The notes beneath the pieces are model-generated. The model had not been told where the DNA came from. It saw only the letters and a program-made list of their open reading frames with translations, and made no database searches. Below, piece after piece: positions 29,574 to 38,465 of a stretch of 64,000 nt of DNA; within the stretch, counting starts at the first letter, position 1, and every line of letters begins with the position of its first letter. The DNA comes from Prorocentrum cordatum. Its lineage: Eukaryota > Sar > Dinophyceae > Prorocentrales > Prorocentraceae. The DNA lies in assembly GCA_963575745.1 (NCBI GenBank), contig CAUYUJ010010380.1:63501-127500 (forward strand), given 5' to 3'. The translations under genes and the position numbers were made by a program.

Positions 29574-29899
29574 CAGCCGCAGCCGCGCCCGCGTCGCCGA
29601 TCGGAGGCGCCCCAGGCGGCTCGAGGCCGGCGGGCCCCCGGGCCAGAGCGGGCCGAGCGGGCAGCCCGCCGCGGCCTACCAAAGCGGGCGGGGGGGCTAC
29701 CCCCAGGGGCCCAGGGGCGCTCGGCCCAGAGGGGCCGGCGCTCACGGGGCCGCGGGCCGTCGGCGCGCCGGCGGAGCGGCTGCTGGAGAAACCCAGGCCC
29801 GCAGCGCCCTCGACGGGCCGCAGGCAGCAACCGCGCTGGCGGCAGGCAGCCGGTGCCGGAGGTGGACTGCCACCTCCGTTTTGCCCCCGCGCCGAGGCC

Positions 29900-30423
29900 G
29901 GTGATTTCGGCTCGCAGCGCCCAAGGCGTTGAGCTCCGATGGGGCCCAACGGTCGTAAAGTTTGAGCCCGACGGCGAGGGCGGTGGCCGAGGTGAGCTGG
30001 CACTGAAAGGTCATGGCCGGCGTAGACGACCGACCTGCCCTTGGCGTGCGCAAGGATCACAGACATATTGTCACCCAAGAGAAGCACTCGAGAGTTGTGA
30101 AGACTGCAATCCCGAGCAACATGGCGCACCGTCCAGGTCCGGGCCCGAGCTTCAAGTTGGACCTGGGGCCCCGGGACCCCTCTCTTGCGGCGAGCGTAGG
30201 CCACAGTCCAGCCGCGCTCGACCAGGTTCGCCGGGACCTCGACAAACGCCCGGGCCCGACCCAAACCCAGGATGTTGGCCTCCGAAGCCCCAGCGATCTC
30301 CAGCCCCCCCTGATGCTCGAGGGCCCGGGACCGCGGCGCCTCCGAGACACTGAGGAGGCCGCGAAAGCGGGCCCGTTTACGAACGCGACCCACGGCGGCG
30401 ACCTCTCCCGGCTCCCAGTGCAC
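29900..30423 (-). CDS. RNase H of Ngaro-like element
   Basis: The beginning of a long - strand frame that opens at 30423. It carries VEVPANLVERGWTVAYARR, then QVQLEARARTWTVRHVARD (with the Glu) and VLLLGDNMSVILAHAKGRS (with the Asp), matching the DIRS-type RNase H pattern. After about 29900 the frame no longer makes sense because the recombinase is encoded in another frame. The same frame becomes meaningful again for the methyltransferase-like module below 28592. Confidence 0.72.
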
Positions 30424-30441
30424 AGACCCGACTCCAAAGCT

Positions 30442-31192
30442 TCAGCAGGAGGCGTCGTAGCCGAAGACCCGACTCGACCAGGGCCGACGCATCGACGCAC
30501 GAGCCAGAGGAAGCAGAGCACGCATCCACCGAACTTCGCGATGTACAGACGGCCGCAAAGGCTGACGGCGGGTGTAACTCTCGTGAATGAAGACATAGAC
30601 CTTTTCCATGAGGCACAAGAGTTCGGGGGAAAGCGAAAACAAAGCCGTGACATGGCCCACGAAACGCTCGAGCTCCTGCCCCGCGATACTCGGTCGAACC
30701 TCCAAGAGATAATCCGACGCCAACTTCAACCTCCCAAACCGACTAGACTTAAGACGCCACTCACCCGAGGAGCCCACCAGTGTGAAGCCGATGAAGTCAT
30801 GAGTCATTGTCCCCCGCCTCCGAGCTCTCCAGGGTCGACGCGATCCCGAGGTCCGCGAGCCGAGACTGCATTCCCAGGACGTCCGAGGTAGTAACCGATT
30901 TACTATGGGCCAGGGAAACGAAGTTGTCGATATACAATCCGCAAAGCGACCCAACGTCGCCAAGGGGTGGCAGCGGAACTTTATCAAGGAGCCACGGGGC
31001 CTCGGGGGAAACTCCATCTAGCTGGTACTGGTTCGCGGCCTGTACAAGGGCCACAGCCCAATTCCACCCCATCGGCACCACACGGGCCCGCAAGCGAGCC
31101 CAACCACGATCCCGAACCGCGTCCGGCAGAGAAGCGACGAGGGACGGGGACAGGTGCGCAATGGGAAGAGATGGCAGGCCGGAAAAAAACAC
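30442..31192 (-). pseudogene. RT palm/thumb of Ngaro-like element, frame-shifted
   Basis: Two adjoining frames. The first (31192-30797) holds VVPMGWNWAVALVQ and LCGLYIDNFVSLAHS, the catalytic box in the YxDN form common in these elements. It stops at 30797. The second (to 30442) holds HDFIGFTLVGSSGEWRLK, ELERFVGHVTALFSL and LLCLMEKVYVFI, the thumb region, and then RVFGYDASC, the opening strand and first Asp of RNase H. The order is colinear with DIRS/Ngaro pol, so the breaks are simple indels. Confidence 0.78.
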
Positions 31193-32391
31193 TTGTACTG
31201 TTCAGGGAGAGCGAATTGGTAATAGCAAACTTCGACGTCGCCCCCGTGCAGCACGGGAATCGCACGAGGCTGGCATTTGAGGTGAGCAGGGGCCTCGCCG
31301 GAGGGCAAGGGCACACCAGGGGGCTCGCGAAACCGAAGGTTAGGCACACGAGTATCCCAAATCAGGCGAAGGGCGCCTGATTTTTTTCGAACGAAAATCA
31401 TGCCACTCTCTTCGAGCACATCATCGCTGACCTCCACAACGCCAGCATCCCAGAGCTCGGAAACGAACTCACCAAAAAGTTTAGGGCTGTCCCGCAGAAC
31501 AGGATCAAGGAACAGGCTGCCATCAAAACTCTCACGACGGGCGGCAGCCTCGTCCTCAGAAAGAAGGATTGAACGATCTTCAAGCGCGGACTGCAGGGCA
31601 GGCGGCAAGCACTCACTCAGAGACACTCGCCCAGAAAGCCCCGCGGGAAGCGACACGTTCCCTCGCTCGAAGTTCGCACGAGCACCGACGGCCAACACGT
31701 CCTCCGTGTAGCCGGGCCGCGAGCCCTGGAGCGGCTGCCACGCTCCCAGGGAGCTCCCGCAGTCAGGCGGGGGAGCCGCGACCGATCCATACTGCTGGGC
31801 AAGGTGTCGAACGGCGGAGACCTGAGCTGAAGTCAACGATGCAGGCGAAGTAGAAGGCGGCTGCGGCGCAGCAAGCTCATTCAAGGCGCGGATGCCCTCG
31901 AACAGCCACCCCTCCTGGGCCCGTCGGCGCCGAAGTCGCCGTCGCTGACTCTGGGGCAAGCCCAGCCCGCCGGCACCTCCAGCACAGACCTCCGAGGCGG
32001 CGGCCAGGGATATCGGCAGGACGTCGCGCTGCCTCATCTGCTGCGAAGCTGAAAACGCCTCAGGGCGGCCCCACCTGCCAGCTCTGAACCCCTCACGAAA
32101 GCCTTCGAGGAGGCGGGGCACTCCCCCTCGTGGCGGCACAAGACAGGAGGAAGACAGGCCGTCAGGCCTTCTCCTTCTATTTGTTGGGACCTTTGGGCTT
32201 CTTCTTCGATTCGGCCGATGCAGGTCCCGTCCCAACTCCTCTAGCAAGCGAAGCCTCCTCCCTCGCCTTGCGGCGCTCCTTGAGCACAGCGGCCCGGGAG
32301 GCCAACTCCTTCGCCACGAAATCCTCCAGCTCGGGCATGATGATAGCGGTGCTCCGAAGATTCTTGACACCGAGAAAGAGAGAACGCTCAT
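31018..32391 (-). CDS. RT N-terminal part, Ngaro-like element
   Basis: Frame of about 457 codons that overlaps the end of the Gag-like ORF in another frame; meaningful sequence begins after the Gag stop near 32177. The RT fingers are recognisable: FLDPVLRDSPKLFGEFVSEL, then MIFVRKKSGALRLIWDTRVP and NLRFREPPGVPL, the conserved lysine, Arg and N-x-x-F pattern of DIRS-type RT. The reading moves to another frame at about 31190-31150, where FFSGLP and VVPMGWNWAVAL continue the palm. A 1-base indel or sequencing error is therefore likely at that point. Confidence 0.8.
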   Translation of the reverse strand: MSVLSFSVSRIFGAPLSSCPSWRISWRRSWPPGPLCSRSAARRGRRLRLLEELGRDLHRPNRRRSPKVPTNRRRRPDGLSSSCLVPPRGGVPRLLEGFREGFRAGRWGRPEAFSASQQMRQRDVLPISLAAASEVCAGGAGGLGLPQSQRRRLRRRRAQEGWLFEGIRALNELAAPQPPSTSPASLTSAQVSAVRHLAQQYGSVAAPPPDCGSSLGAWQPLQGSRPGYTEDVLAVGARANFERGNVSLPAGLSGRVSLSECLPPALQSALEDRSILLSEDEAAARRESFDGSLFLDPVLRDSPKLFGEFVSELWDAGVVEVSDDVLEESGMIFVRKKSGALRLIWDTRVPNLRFREPPGVPLPSGEAPAHLKCQPRAIPVLHGGDVEVCYYQFALPEQYKCFFPACHLFPLRTCPRPSSLLCRTRFGIVVGLACGPVWCRWGGIGLWPLYRPRTSTS

Positions 32392-33400
32392 TCAGCCAGT
32401 CGTCGCCGCCCGAGCCGCCGGCGTCCACCTCGCGAAGTAAGTCCTTGTACGCACTCTCCCACATCTGGTACCGGCGGCGGACCAGCTCGAAAGTCGCCAA
32501 GTTGTAGATCTGCACCTGGTTGACCGTCATCGCGACCTCGATGAGCTGGGACAGCAGCAAGTGCTCGTCCACGCCCACGTCGGTGGCCGACAGGCCCATC
32601 TCCGAGCGCCACCAGTAGTGCCGCTGGACGGGGCTGTGGCTCCCGTCGTGAATCCGTTCCGCCGTGAAGTTGGCCGAACGCGGGCCCTCGATCCCCCAGC
32701 TATCCTTGAACTCGACGAGCTGCATGTCCTGCAAGGCGCTCGCGAAGCTGCGCCGGAAGCGCCGCTGGCCGTCCTGCTTGGCGGGCAGAATGCGGGAGTC
32801 GTCACCTCCCCCACCGCTGGGGGCCACGGGCAGCGTGCCCTTGAGCCCGCCAGACAGCACCGCGCCGTCGAGCCGCTTGAAGAGGCACCGGTCGTTGGAG
32901 CTGAACTCGACCGCCCCGAGAGCGGCCGTGAGAGCGCCACCCCGCTGCACGGCGCCTCGGCCCTCCAGCGCAAACCACTTCTCCACCAAGGGGGCGGCGC
33001 CCTCAGCGGGCACGAGCGCGCCTGGGCCCCCTTCTCCGGGAGCAGGGCCTGGCGCCGCTGGCGCGGCGGGCCGAAGGCCCCGCGCGAGCGCCTCCCCCGT
33101 CTCCATGTAGTACTGGCGGTCCTGGCCGAACTGGTAGCGATCGATCAGGAAGTGCGGGGGCCCACGAAGAGCGGCAGGCAGCTGCCTGTTGGCCAAAAAC
33201 TGCCGCAGCCCATCGGCCTCGGCAAAATCCTCCTCAAAGATATCGAAGTCCCGCGAGATAGCGACCCACTTGGAGCCGCTGACGTGGCCGAGCAGGACGC
33301 GCTCATGCCACTCCACTGCCGCCCCGCCCGCGTCCTGAAAGTAGCAGACGAGGGCCCGGTCGCCGGGGCGGGCTGCCTGGAACCGCGCTGGCGTCGCCAT
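32177..33400 (-). CDS. Gag-like protein of Ngaro-like element
   Basis: Intact frame of 407 codons, ATG at 33400, stop at 32177. The N-terminal 80 residues (LVCYFQDAGGAAVEWHERVLLG, DFDIFEEDFAEADGL) look like a small folded domain. A Gly/Pro/Ala linker follows, then helical sequence (EHLLLSQLIEVAMTVNQVQ, ELVRRRYQMWESAYKDLLRE) and a Lys-rich tail ending PKGPNK. It lies upstream of RT in the usual Gag position. No zinc knuckle is visible, which is common in DIRS-order elements. The absence of stops across 1.2 kb supports recent activity. Confidence 0.65.
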   Translation of the reverse strand: MATPARFQAARPGDRALVCYFQDAGGAAVEWHERVLLGHVSGSKWVAISRDFDIFEEDFAEADGLRQFLANRQLPAALRGPPHFLIDRYQFGQDRQYYMETGEALARGLRPAAPAAPGPAPGEGGPGALVPAEGAAPLVEKWFALEGRGAVQRGGALTAALGAVEFSSNDRCLFKRLDGAVLSGGLKGTLPVAPSGGGGDDSRILPAKQDGQRRFRRSFASALQDMQLVEFKDSWGIEGPRSANFTAERIHDGSHSPVQRHYWWRSEMGLSATDVGVDEHLLLSQLIEVAMTVNQVQIYNLATFELVRRRYQMWESAYKDLLREVDAGGSGGDDWLNERSLFLGVKNLRSTAIIMPELEDFVAKELASRAAVLKERRKAREEASLARGVGTGPASAESKKKPKGPNK

Positions 33401-33782
33401 CCTCGCACGCGAGTGTCAGGACAGCGTCGCCGACCGATGAAGAAGGACTCGAACTCCTGCGCCCTGAGCTGCGACCGAACAACAGTCCGAACACAAAGGC
33501 CGTAAACGAGAAGATCGTCAGAAGCACGAGCACGCTGAGAAAGCCAAACCCGTCGACGCTCTTGGAGTGGCAATGGCAGTCACACTGGCAGATGCACTGG
33601 TTCGCGCGGCCGACCAACTCTGCCAAGAGGCGGCACTCCCCGCTGGCGGTGTCCACTGGGGGTGGCGCCTCACAGAAGCACTCGACGGGTGCAGGCCACA
33701 GGAGAGTGCGAAGGAAAGCAAGCTCGCGAATCGTCGAGAAACCGGAGAGCAGAGCTTCCATATGGTTCCTATCTTGAACCAA
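33303..33782 (-). CDS. Small membrane protein, first ORF of Ngaro-like element
   Basis: About 159 codons from an ATG at 33782, just inside repeat A1, overlapping the Gag-like start in another frame. It has a Cys/His cluster (CICQCDCHCHSK) followed by one strong membrane span (FLSVLVLLTIFSFTAFVFGLLFG, shown here as a hydrophobic run) and an Arg/Ser-rich C-terminus. The layout suggests a single-pass protein with a metal-binding cluster before the membrane segment. Its position ahead of Gag suggests it belongs to the element. I do not know a family for it; the last third could be a read-out of the overlapping Gag frame. Confidence 0.5.
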   Translation of the reverse strand: MVQDRNHMEALLSGFSTIRELAFLRTLLWPAPVECFCEAPPPVDTASGECRLLAELVGRANQCICQCDCHCHSKSVDGFGFLSVLVLLTIFSFTAFVFGLLFGRSSGRRSSSPSSSVGDAVLTLACEDGDASAVPGSPPRRPGPRLLLSGRGRGGSGVA

Positions 33783-33843
33783 AAAGCGCTATAGAGCGGA
33801 TAACGGATGACGAGGTCGGGTCATGGACGTGGGGCGCAAATAT
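33775..33843 (-). repeat. Split direct repeat A1
   Basis: 69 bases from TGAACCAAAAAGCGC to GCGCAAATAT (+ strand). It matches 27556-27624 except for one substitution (GATAAC versus GAGAAC). Confidence 0.93.
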
Positions 33844-33854
33844 CATCATGATCC

Positions 33855-33901
<47 letters not shown>
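33844..33901 (+). repeat. (ATC)n microsatellite, right flank of Ngaro-like element
   Basis: CATCATGATCCTC followed by uninterrupted ATC/CAT triplets, directly outside repeat A1. Confidence 0.92.
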
Positions 33902-33902
<1 letters not shown>

Positions 33903-36900
33903 CAGTACAAACAAAATGACTCGGCCATATCCGAGAAGTCTTGCATGCGCGTAAACGCGAATATTACCACATTCTTCACACTCTGACGGGCCGCTCGGCG
34001 ATGGCAGCCGCGCGTCCAGTTCAGTAGGCACCTGGCTCCCCGCAGCGGGCACGGGCATCGATATCATTACCACCGCAGTCATCCTCATCATCAGTAACGG
34101 CAGCCCGCATAGAAAAGGTTGGCCACCTTCCCAAGGGTACCCTTGCAGCCTTCCCTCCTCGGCCCATCCTTGGCCACTTGCGTTTGCCGGGGCCCGTCCG
34201 AAAAGCTTCGAAATGGGTGTCCAAGGCCATTGCATCCTTATCGCGGGTCCTTATGATGCGGGTCGATTGCACCATATCCACCATTGTCAACATAAGCCAA
34301 ATCTGGTGCAATAGGCCGTCGCGCCCAGAGCCTCCCCAGAGCTGCCCGTGGCCCCCCCGAGCCTCCAGACAAGTTCCATCGAAGTCCAAGACGCGCGAGC
34401 CAGGTATTGTTACCAAGTTTCCACTCCCAGGCTCGAATGCCCCGACGGACGGTGCTCGCAGCCGGCGGGCACGCCAAGCGTCAGTTGACGCGCAGCGCCC
34501 GGACTCTTCGTCGTCTTCGCCGTTGTCGTCGTCGTTGTCGTCGTCTTCCTCCTCGTCTGGGCCCGCGCATCGGGGCGAATGGGCTCCCAGCGCTTTCTCG
34601 CGCGATTGCGCGCGCGTTTGATTCGCGTCTTCCTAAGATAGAATCGAAAACGCGGTCGCCGAATTGATTTTTTGGGGCAGCTTTGCCAGAAGAGTGCGTG
34701 TCCATGCGTTTTAGGGCCGCCTCCCCAGCGAGGGCGCACGAACGCGCGCGCCTCAGAACCCCGCGCCCAGAAGCCGACCCCAGCTCGCTGCGTCAAGCTT
34801 GCCCTTTCGCCCTCCGTGCTGTCGCGGAGCACGTGCGCCCTCGTTCTTGCCTCGCCTCGGCTCTGGGGCGCACCTGGGGGTGTTTGCGGGGGCCGAAGTT
34901 GAGGCGTTTAGTGGGCCATCCAGGGAGCCATCGATGAACCATTCGCGCGCGGACCGAACGCCCCCATCGGAACCTTGCCTGGCGGGGCTGCGCGGGCCCA
35001 CGTGGCTCAAGGGCCCGAGGGTCGCGGGCCCTTTTCACTCGACGAGCCAGGCCCTTGGGCCCGTGGCCCCAGGGCCGCGCCGCGGACTTCGCGGGCCCCT
35101 GACTCTACGCCCCAGGAGCCCTCGACCTTCGATTATGTTGCCCAGGAGTCGTTGGTCATTCCTTGCGGGCTCCAGGAAGTCCCGCCCCTTCGGCGCCGGT
35201 CGCCGCGGTCCTTCGCCTCTGACCCTGGGGCCCAGGTATCGTGGGCCCCTCGACAGCGGGCCCGGGGGCATCGCGCGCCTTGGGCTGCCGCCGAGCCCCC
35301 AGAAACATGGAATTCTGCGCACTTTAGCGGAGGGCTTTGGACTCGGGGTCCGTGGGGCCCCAGGCACACAGGCCGCCTGCGCGCGCCGGGCATGCCCCCC
35401 CGAGATGCCACCGAAAGACGCCGCCGAAAGATGCCCCGAAAGATGGCAGATTCACATCGCCGAATATTTAGCGAACGTTCGGTGAATTATCTTCTGTCTT
35501 GTTGTTTACAGTGCGGATCACCATTCCGAACGTCGGCCGGCAAGATTCGGAGGTCTGGCTCCGCGCGATTCAGAGCCCCATTCGGGCCGTCGACGGGCAA
35601 GATTCGGAGCAGGTGCGCGGTCGACGCAAGCAGGATTTTGAGGTGGGACTCGGTTACGCGAGGCGCGCTCAAGGCCATCTTCGACCGTTTTTTTTTAATG
35701 AAAAGGCATTTTTTCCAGTAGTCTCTTGGGAGCTTTTCAGGAGCCTCTCGACATCGTTTCAGAAGCTCTCAGAGCTCCTCGTCAGGAAGTGAGCTTCGTG
35801 CAGACAAACCCCAGGACCGCTTTGCGATCCTTCCAGGCGCCTTTCATGAGCCTTTGAGGAGCATGAGAGATGGCATTGGGAGCCTCTGCAGGAGCCCCTG
35901 CAAGGCCTTCCGAGGATCTCCTGGGGAGCCCCCCCCGCCGCGCCCAAGTCTGAGCGCGAAAACCAACGCGGGTTTCCGACGGGCTGCCAAGGGAAGGGCG
36001 CCGGCGGCTGCGCGGCTCCGAACGCGGGCGCCGACGGTGGCCTCTCGACCTTGAACCTTCCTCATTTCATGACCGGTTCGCCCCGCTTTTTTCCCTTACC
36101 CATGGCCTTGTGTTCTCTGTTTTGCTTTTCCATCCATTCCTCGCCGTCGCCCTCGTCTTCGCCCTCCCTCCTCTTCCTTTTTCTCCTCCCTATCATCGCT
36201 CGTTTGTGTTCTTGCTTTCGCGTTATCCCTGTCGTATGCCCCCTCGTCTTCGTCGCCGCCCTTTTCCCCGTCCTCCTCGCCCCCCCTTTTCCTCGTCCTC
36301 CTCGCCCCCTCTTCATCGCCATTCCTCGCGCGCCTCCCAACTTCCTACGCCCCTTCGCCTCCCCCACTTCCGAGTCCTCCTGCGTTTCTGTGGCGTTCCG
36401 CGTCGCGCACCCCTTCATCAGGTTCGCCTTCTGCTCGCGCGTCTGCTCCGCGCCCATGTATCATTTTCTGTCATGGCCTCTCTTGCATTTTCTTTCCGCT
36501 GATCGTCCTTTCCCTCCGTGCCGCGTCCTTGCCCCGCTCCAATTTTCCATTGTCGCATTCCTCTTCTTACCAGTTTCCTGCCAATCCCCCCGCTGGAACA
36601 TATCGCCTTTCCGCCCGCGACGGCCCCCCCCCGAATCGCGAGCGTTTGGGGCTCCGGGGCGGTTCGGGTTAAGTCGGGGCCGTCGCGCGCGCGCCGGAGA
36701 TCCTCCTCCTCCTCCTCCTCCTCCTCCTCCTCCTCCTCCTCCTCCTCCTCCTCCTCCTCCTCCTCTTCCATGTCGCATCCGCGCAGTTGGGGGTGGGGCG
36801 TCCTTGCCGCGCGCGCGCTGGCGCCCTGTCGGCTGTTGCGCGTGCAGGCAGCATGCTTAGAAATCGTCGTCGTCACCGCCCTTTTTCTGTAGGGGGGGCG

Positions 36901-37100
36901 TCGCGCAACTTCGGCGCGCCGGCGACACAGCGCCCCCGCAAGCCGCAACACCCATGCGGTTGTGGTGCGCGCAGGCGGACTGTCTCGAAGTGGTCGTCGT
37001 CGTTGTCGTTGAGCATTCATGTCTAAAGAATGATCAGCGCGTGTCTCCGGAAGCGGTTCCGCGCTCTCTCGCCTCGACGCCGGCTACATTGTCTCTGAAA
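33902..37100. other. Non-coding DNA
   Basis: No gene is recognised. 34500-34560 is CGT/CTT-triplet rich. 34960-35300 is rich in GGGCCC-type runs. 35530-35620 has two AAGATTCGGAG motifs about 70 bases apart. 36060-36640 is a long pyrimidine-rich tract. Confidence 0.45.
36700..36768 (+). repeat. (TCC)n microsatellite
   Basis: About 23 nearly perfect CTC/TCC triplets; reading frames through it are homopolymers. Confidence 0.93.
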
Positions 37101-37700
37101 AGAGGCTCCCGCGCGAGCGTTCGCTCGAGTGTGATGGTGTGCCCTTGGAGGCCCAGCTACGACGACAACGGTTCCCGCTCGATATTTCCTCACAGTTTAC
37201 CCCGAGACACGCTGGCCAGGGAGGCCCCCGAACTCAGGAACGGCGCTCTCGTTCGAGACTTCCTCGCAACTCAGTCAAGTTGGCGGAGGCCCAGCCACGA
37301 CGGCAGGGGTTCCTGTTCGATACTTCATCGCGATTCACTCCAGGAGCCCCTGGCCAGGAAGGTCTCCGAACTCAGGAACGGCGCTTTCGCTTGAGACCTT
37401 CTCGCGAATCAGAAACATTGGTGGCGGCCCAACTACGACGACAAGGGCTCTCGTTCGATATTTCCGCAAGATGTATTCGCAGAGGCCCTTGCCAGAGAGG
37501 CCCCCGAACTAAAGAGTGGATCTCTCGCTTGAGATTGTCTCGCAATTCAGGCAAAGTGGTGGAGGCCCAGACACGGTGACAAGGATTCGGAATCCTTGTT
37601 CCTGGATTCCTGGATTCCCCTTCGATATTTCTCAATATGTATTCTGAGAGGCCCTGGCCCGGCCCGAGAAGCCCCTGAACTCAGGAACGCCGCTCTCGCT
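37100..37700. repeat. 138-bp tandem repeat, about four units
   Basis: Units begin with GGAGGCCCAG-like sequence at about 37147, 37285, 37423 and 37561, giving a period of 138 bases (3 x 46). Each unit has ACGACGACA, TTCGATATTTC, CCAGGGAGGCCC and CTCAGGAACGGCGCTCTCG. As the period is divisible by three, one + frame stays open for 146 codons with a 46-residue repeat. There is no independent evidence that it is translated. Confidence 0.85.
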
Positions 37701-37939
37701 CGAGAGTTCTTCGCACTCCAGTCAGTGGCTTAGTGGGCCCTGGAAACGACAGGGCCGTCTTTTTACCGGTTCCATGTTGCCGTTTTTTTGCCGGTTACTC
37801 AGTGGCCGACAAGGAATAGATTCTCCCCGAAAGGGGGTGCGATCGAAGACGAAGTGGGCGGGTATCGAGGGTTGGGGTATACAGAATGCAAAACACGCGT
37901 GCCAGTAAGAGCGAACAGTCTTGAAATTATCGTTGTTGC

Positions 37940-37992
37940 TGTCGTTGTCGTCTTCGTCGTCGTCATCGTCGTCGTCGTCGTCGCCGTCTTCG
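37940..37992 (+). repeat. (CGT)n-type microsatellite
   Basis: GTTGTCGT/CGTCGTC triplets with a few interruptions. Confidence 0.85.
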
Positions 37993-38099
37993 CGTTCGCT
38001 TCGGCGCAGAAGCAGGTTTTGTGCCTATCCGGCGCTTCGTGGTGAAATGGCGCGTTCGGTTCGCACCTTTCAGTTTTGAAGACGAAGCCGCATTCTCGC

Positions 38100-38465
38100 G
38101 CAGGTTTGGGGGGGTGTGAGGGGTGCGCCGCATGGAGGCGGAATTGCATGCGGACCCTGCCATTGGGGCTTTCGGTGGAGCACCCTATTGGGATCTGTAA
38201 GGCCACGAAACGTGTGAGGGGTGCGCCGGCATAGAGGTGGAACTGCATGCGGATCCTGCCTCTGGGGCTCTCGGTTGAGCACCCTGTCGGGTCACGAAGC
38301 GTGTGGGGGGTGCGCCAGGAAATTTGACTGGTGCGGAGGGCAGAGGCAGGGACTAGGGATGGGAGGAGGGAGGATGGGGAGGAGGAGGCGGGAGGGAGGG
38401 ACGCGGGGCGTTGTCTCTTCAGAACGAGGATCCAACACCACAGGATGGTTGGGAGATGGTCGCAG
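38100..38465 (+). repeat. Composite satellite element copy 2, short
   Basis: Two to three diverged units of the 89-bp family (GGGGTGCGCCG, GGAATTGCATGCGGA, TTCGGTGGAGCACC), then the same 3' module as at 19591: GGGCAGAGGCAGG, a G/A-rich tract, TGTCTCTTCAGAACG and CCAACACCACAGGATGGTTGGGA. Confidence 0.85.

Larger units (their letters stand above)
27455..33843 (-). mobile_element. Ngaro/PAT-like tyrosine-recombinase retroelement
   Basis: Read on the - strand, the order is A1 (33843-33775), coding region, B1 (27694-27623), A2 (27624-27556), B2 (27526-27455). This A1-ORF-B1-A2-B2 arrangement of split direct repeats defines PAT/Ngaro-type DIRS-order elements. Coding content in order: a short membrane protein, a Gag-like protein, RT, RNase H, tyrosine recombinase, and a C5-methyltransferase-like module. 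Both ends abut ATC microsatellite sequence, and no target duplication is needed for YR integration. The near-identical A and B repeats suggest a relatively young insertion, although the pol region changes frame several times. Confidence 0.9.
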
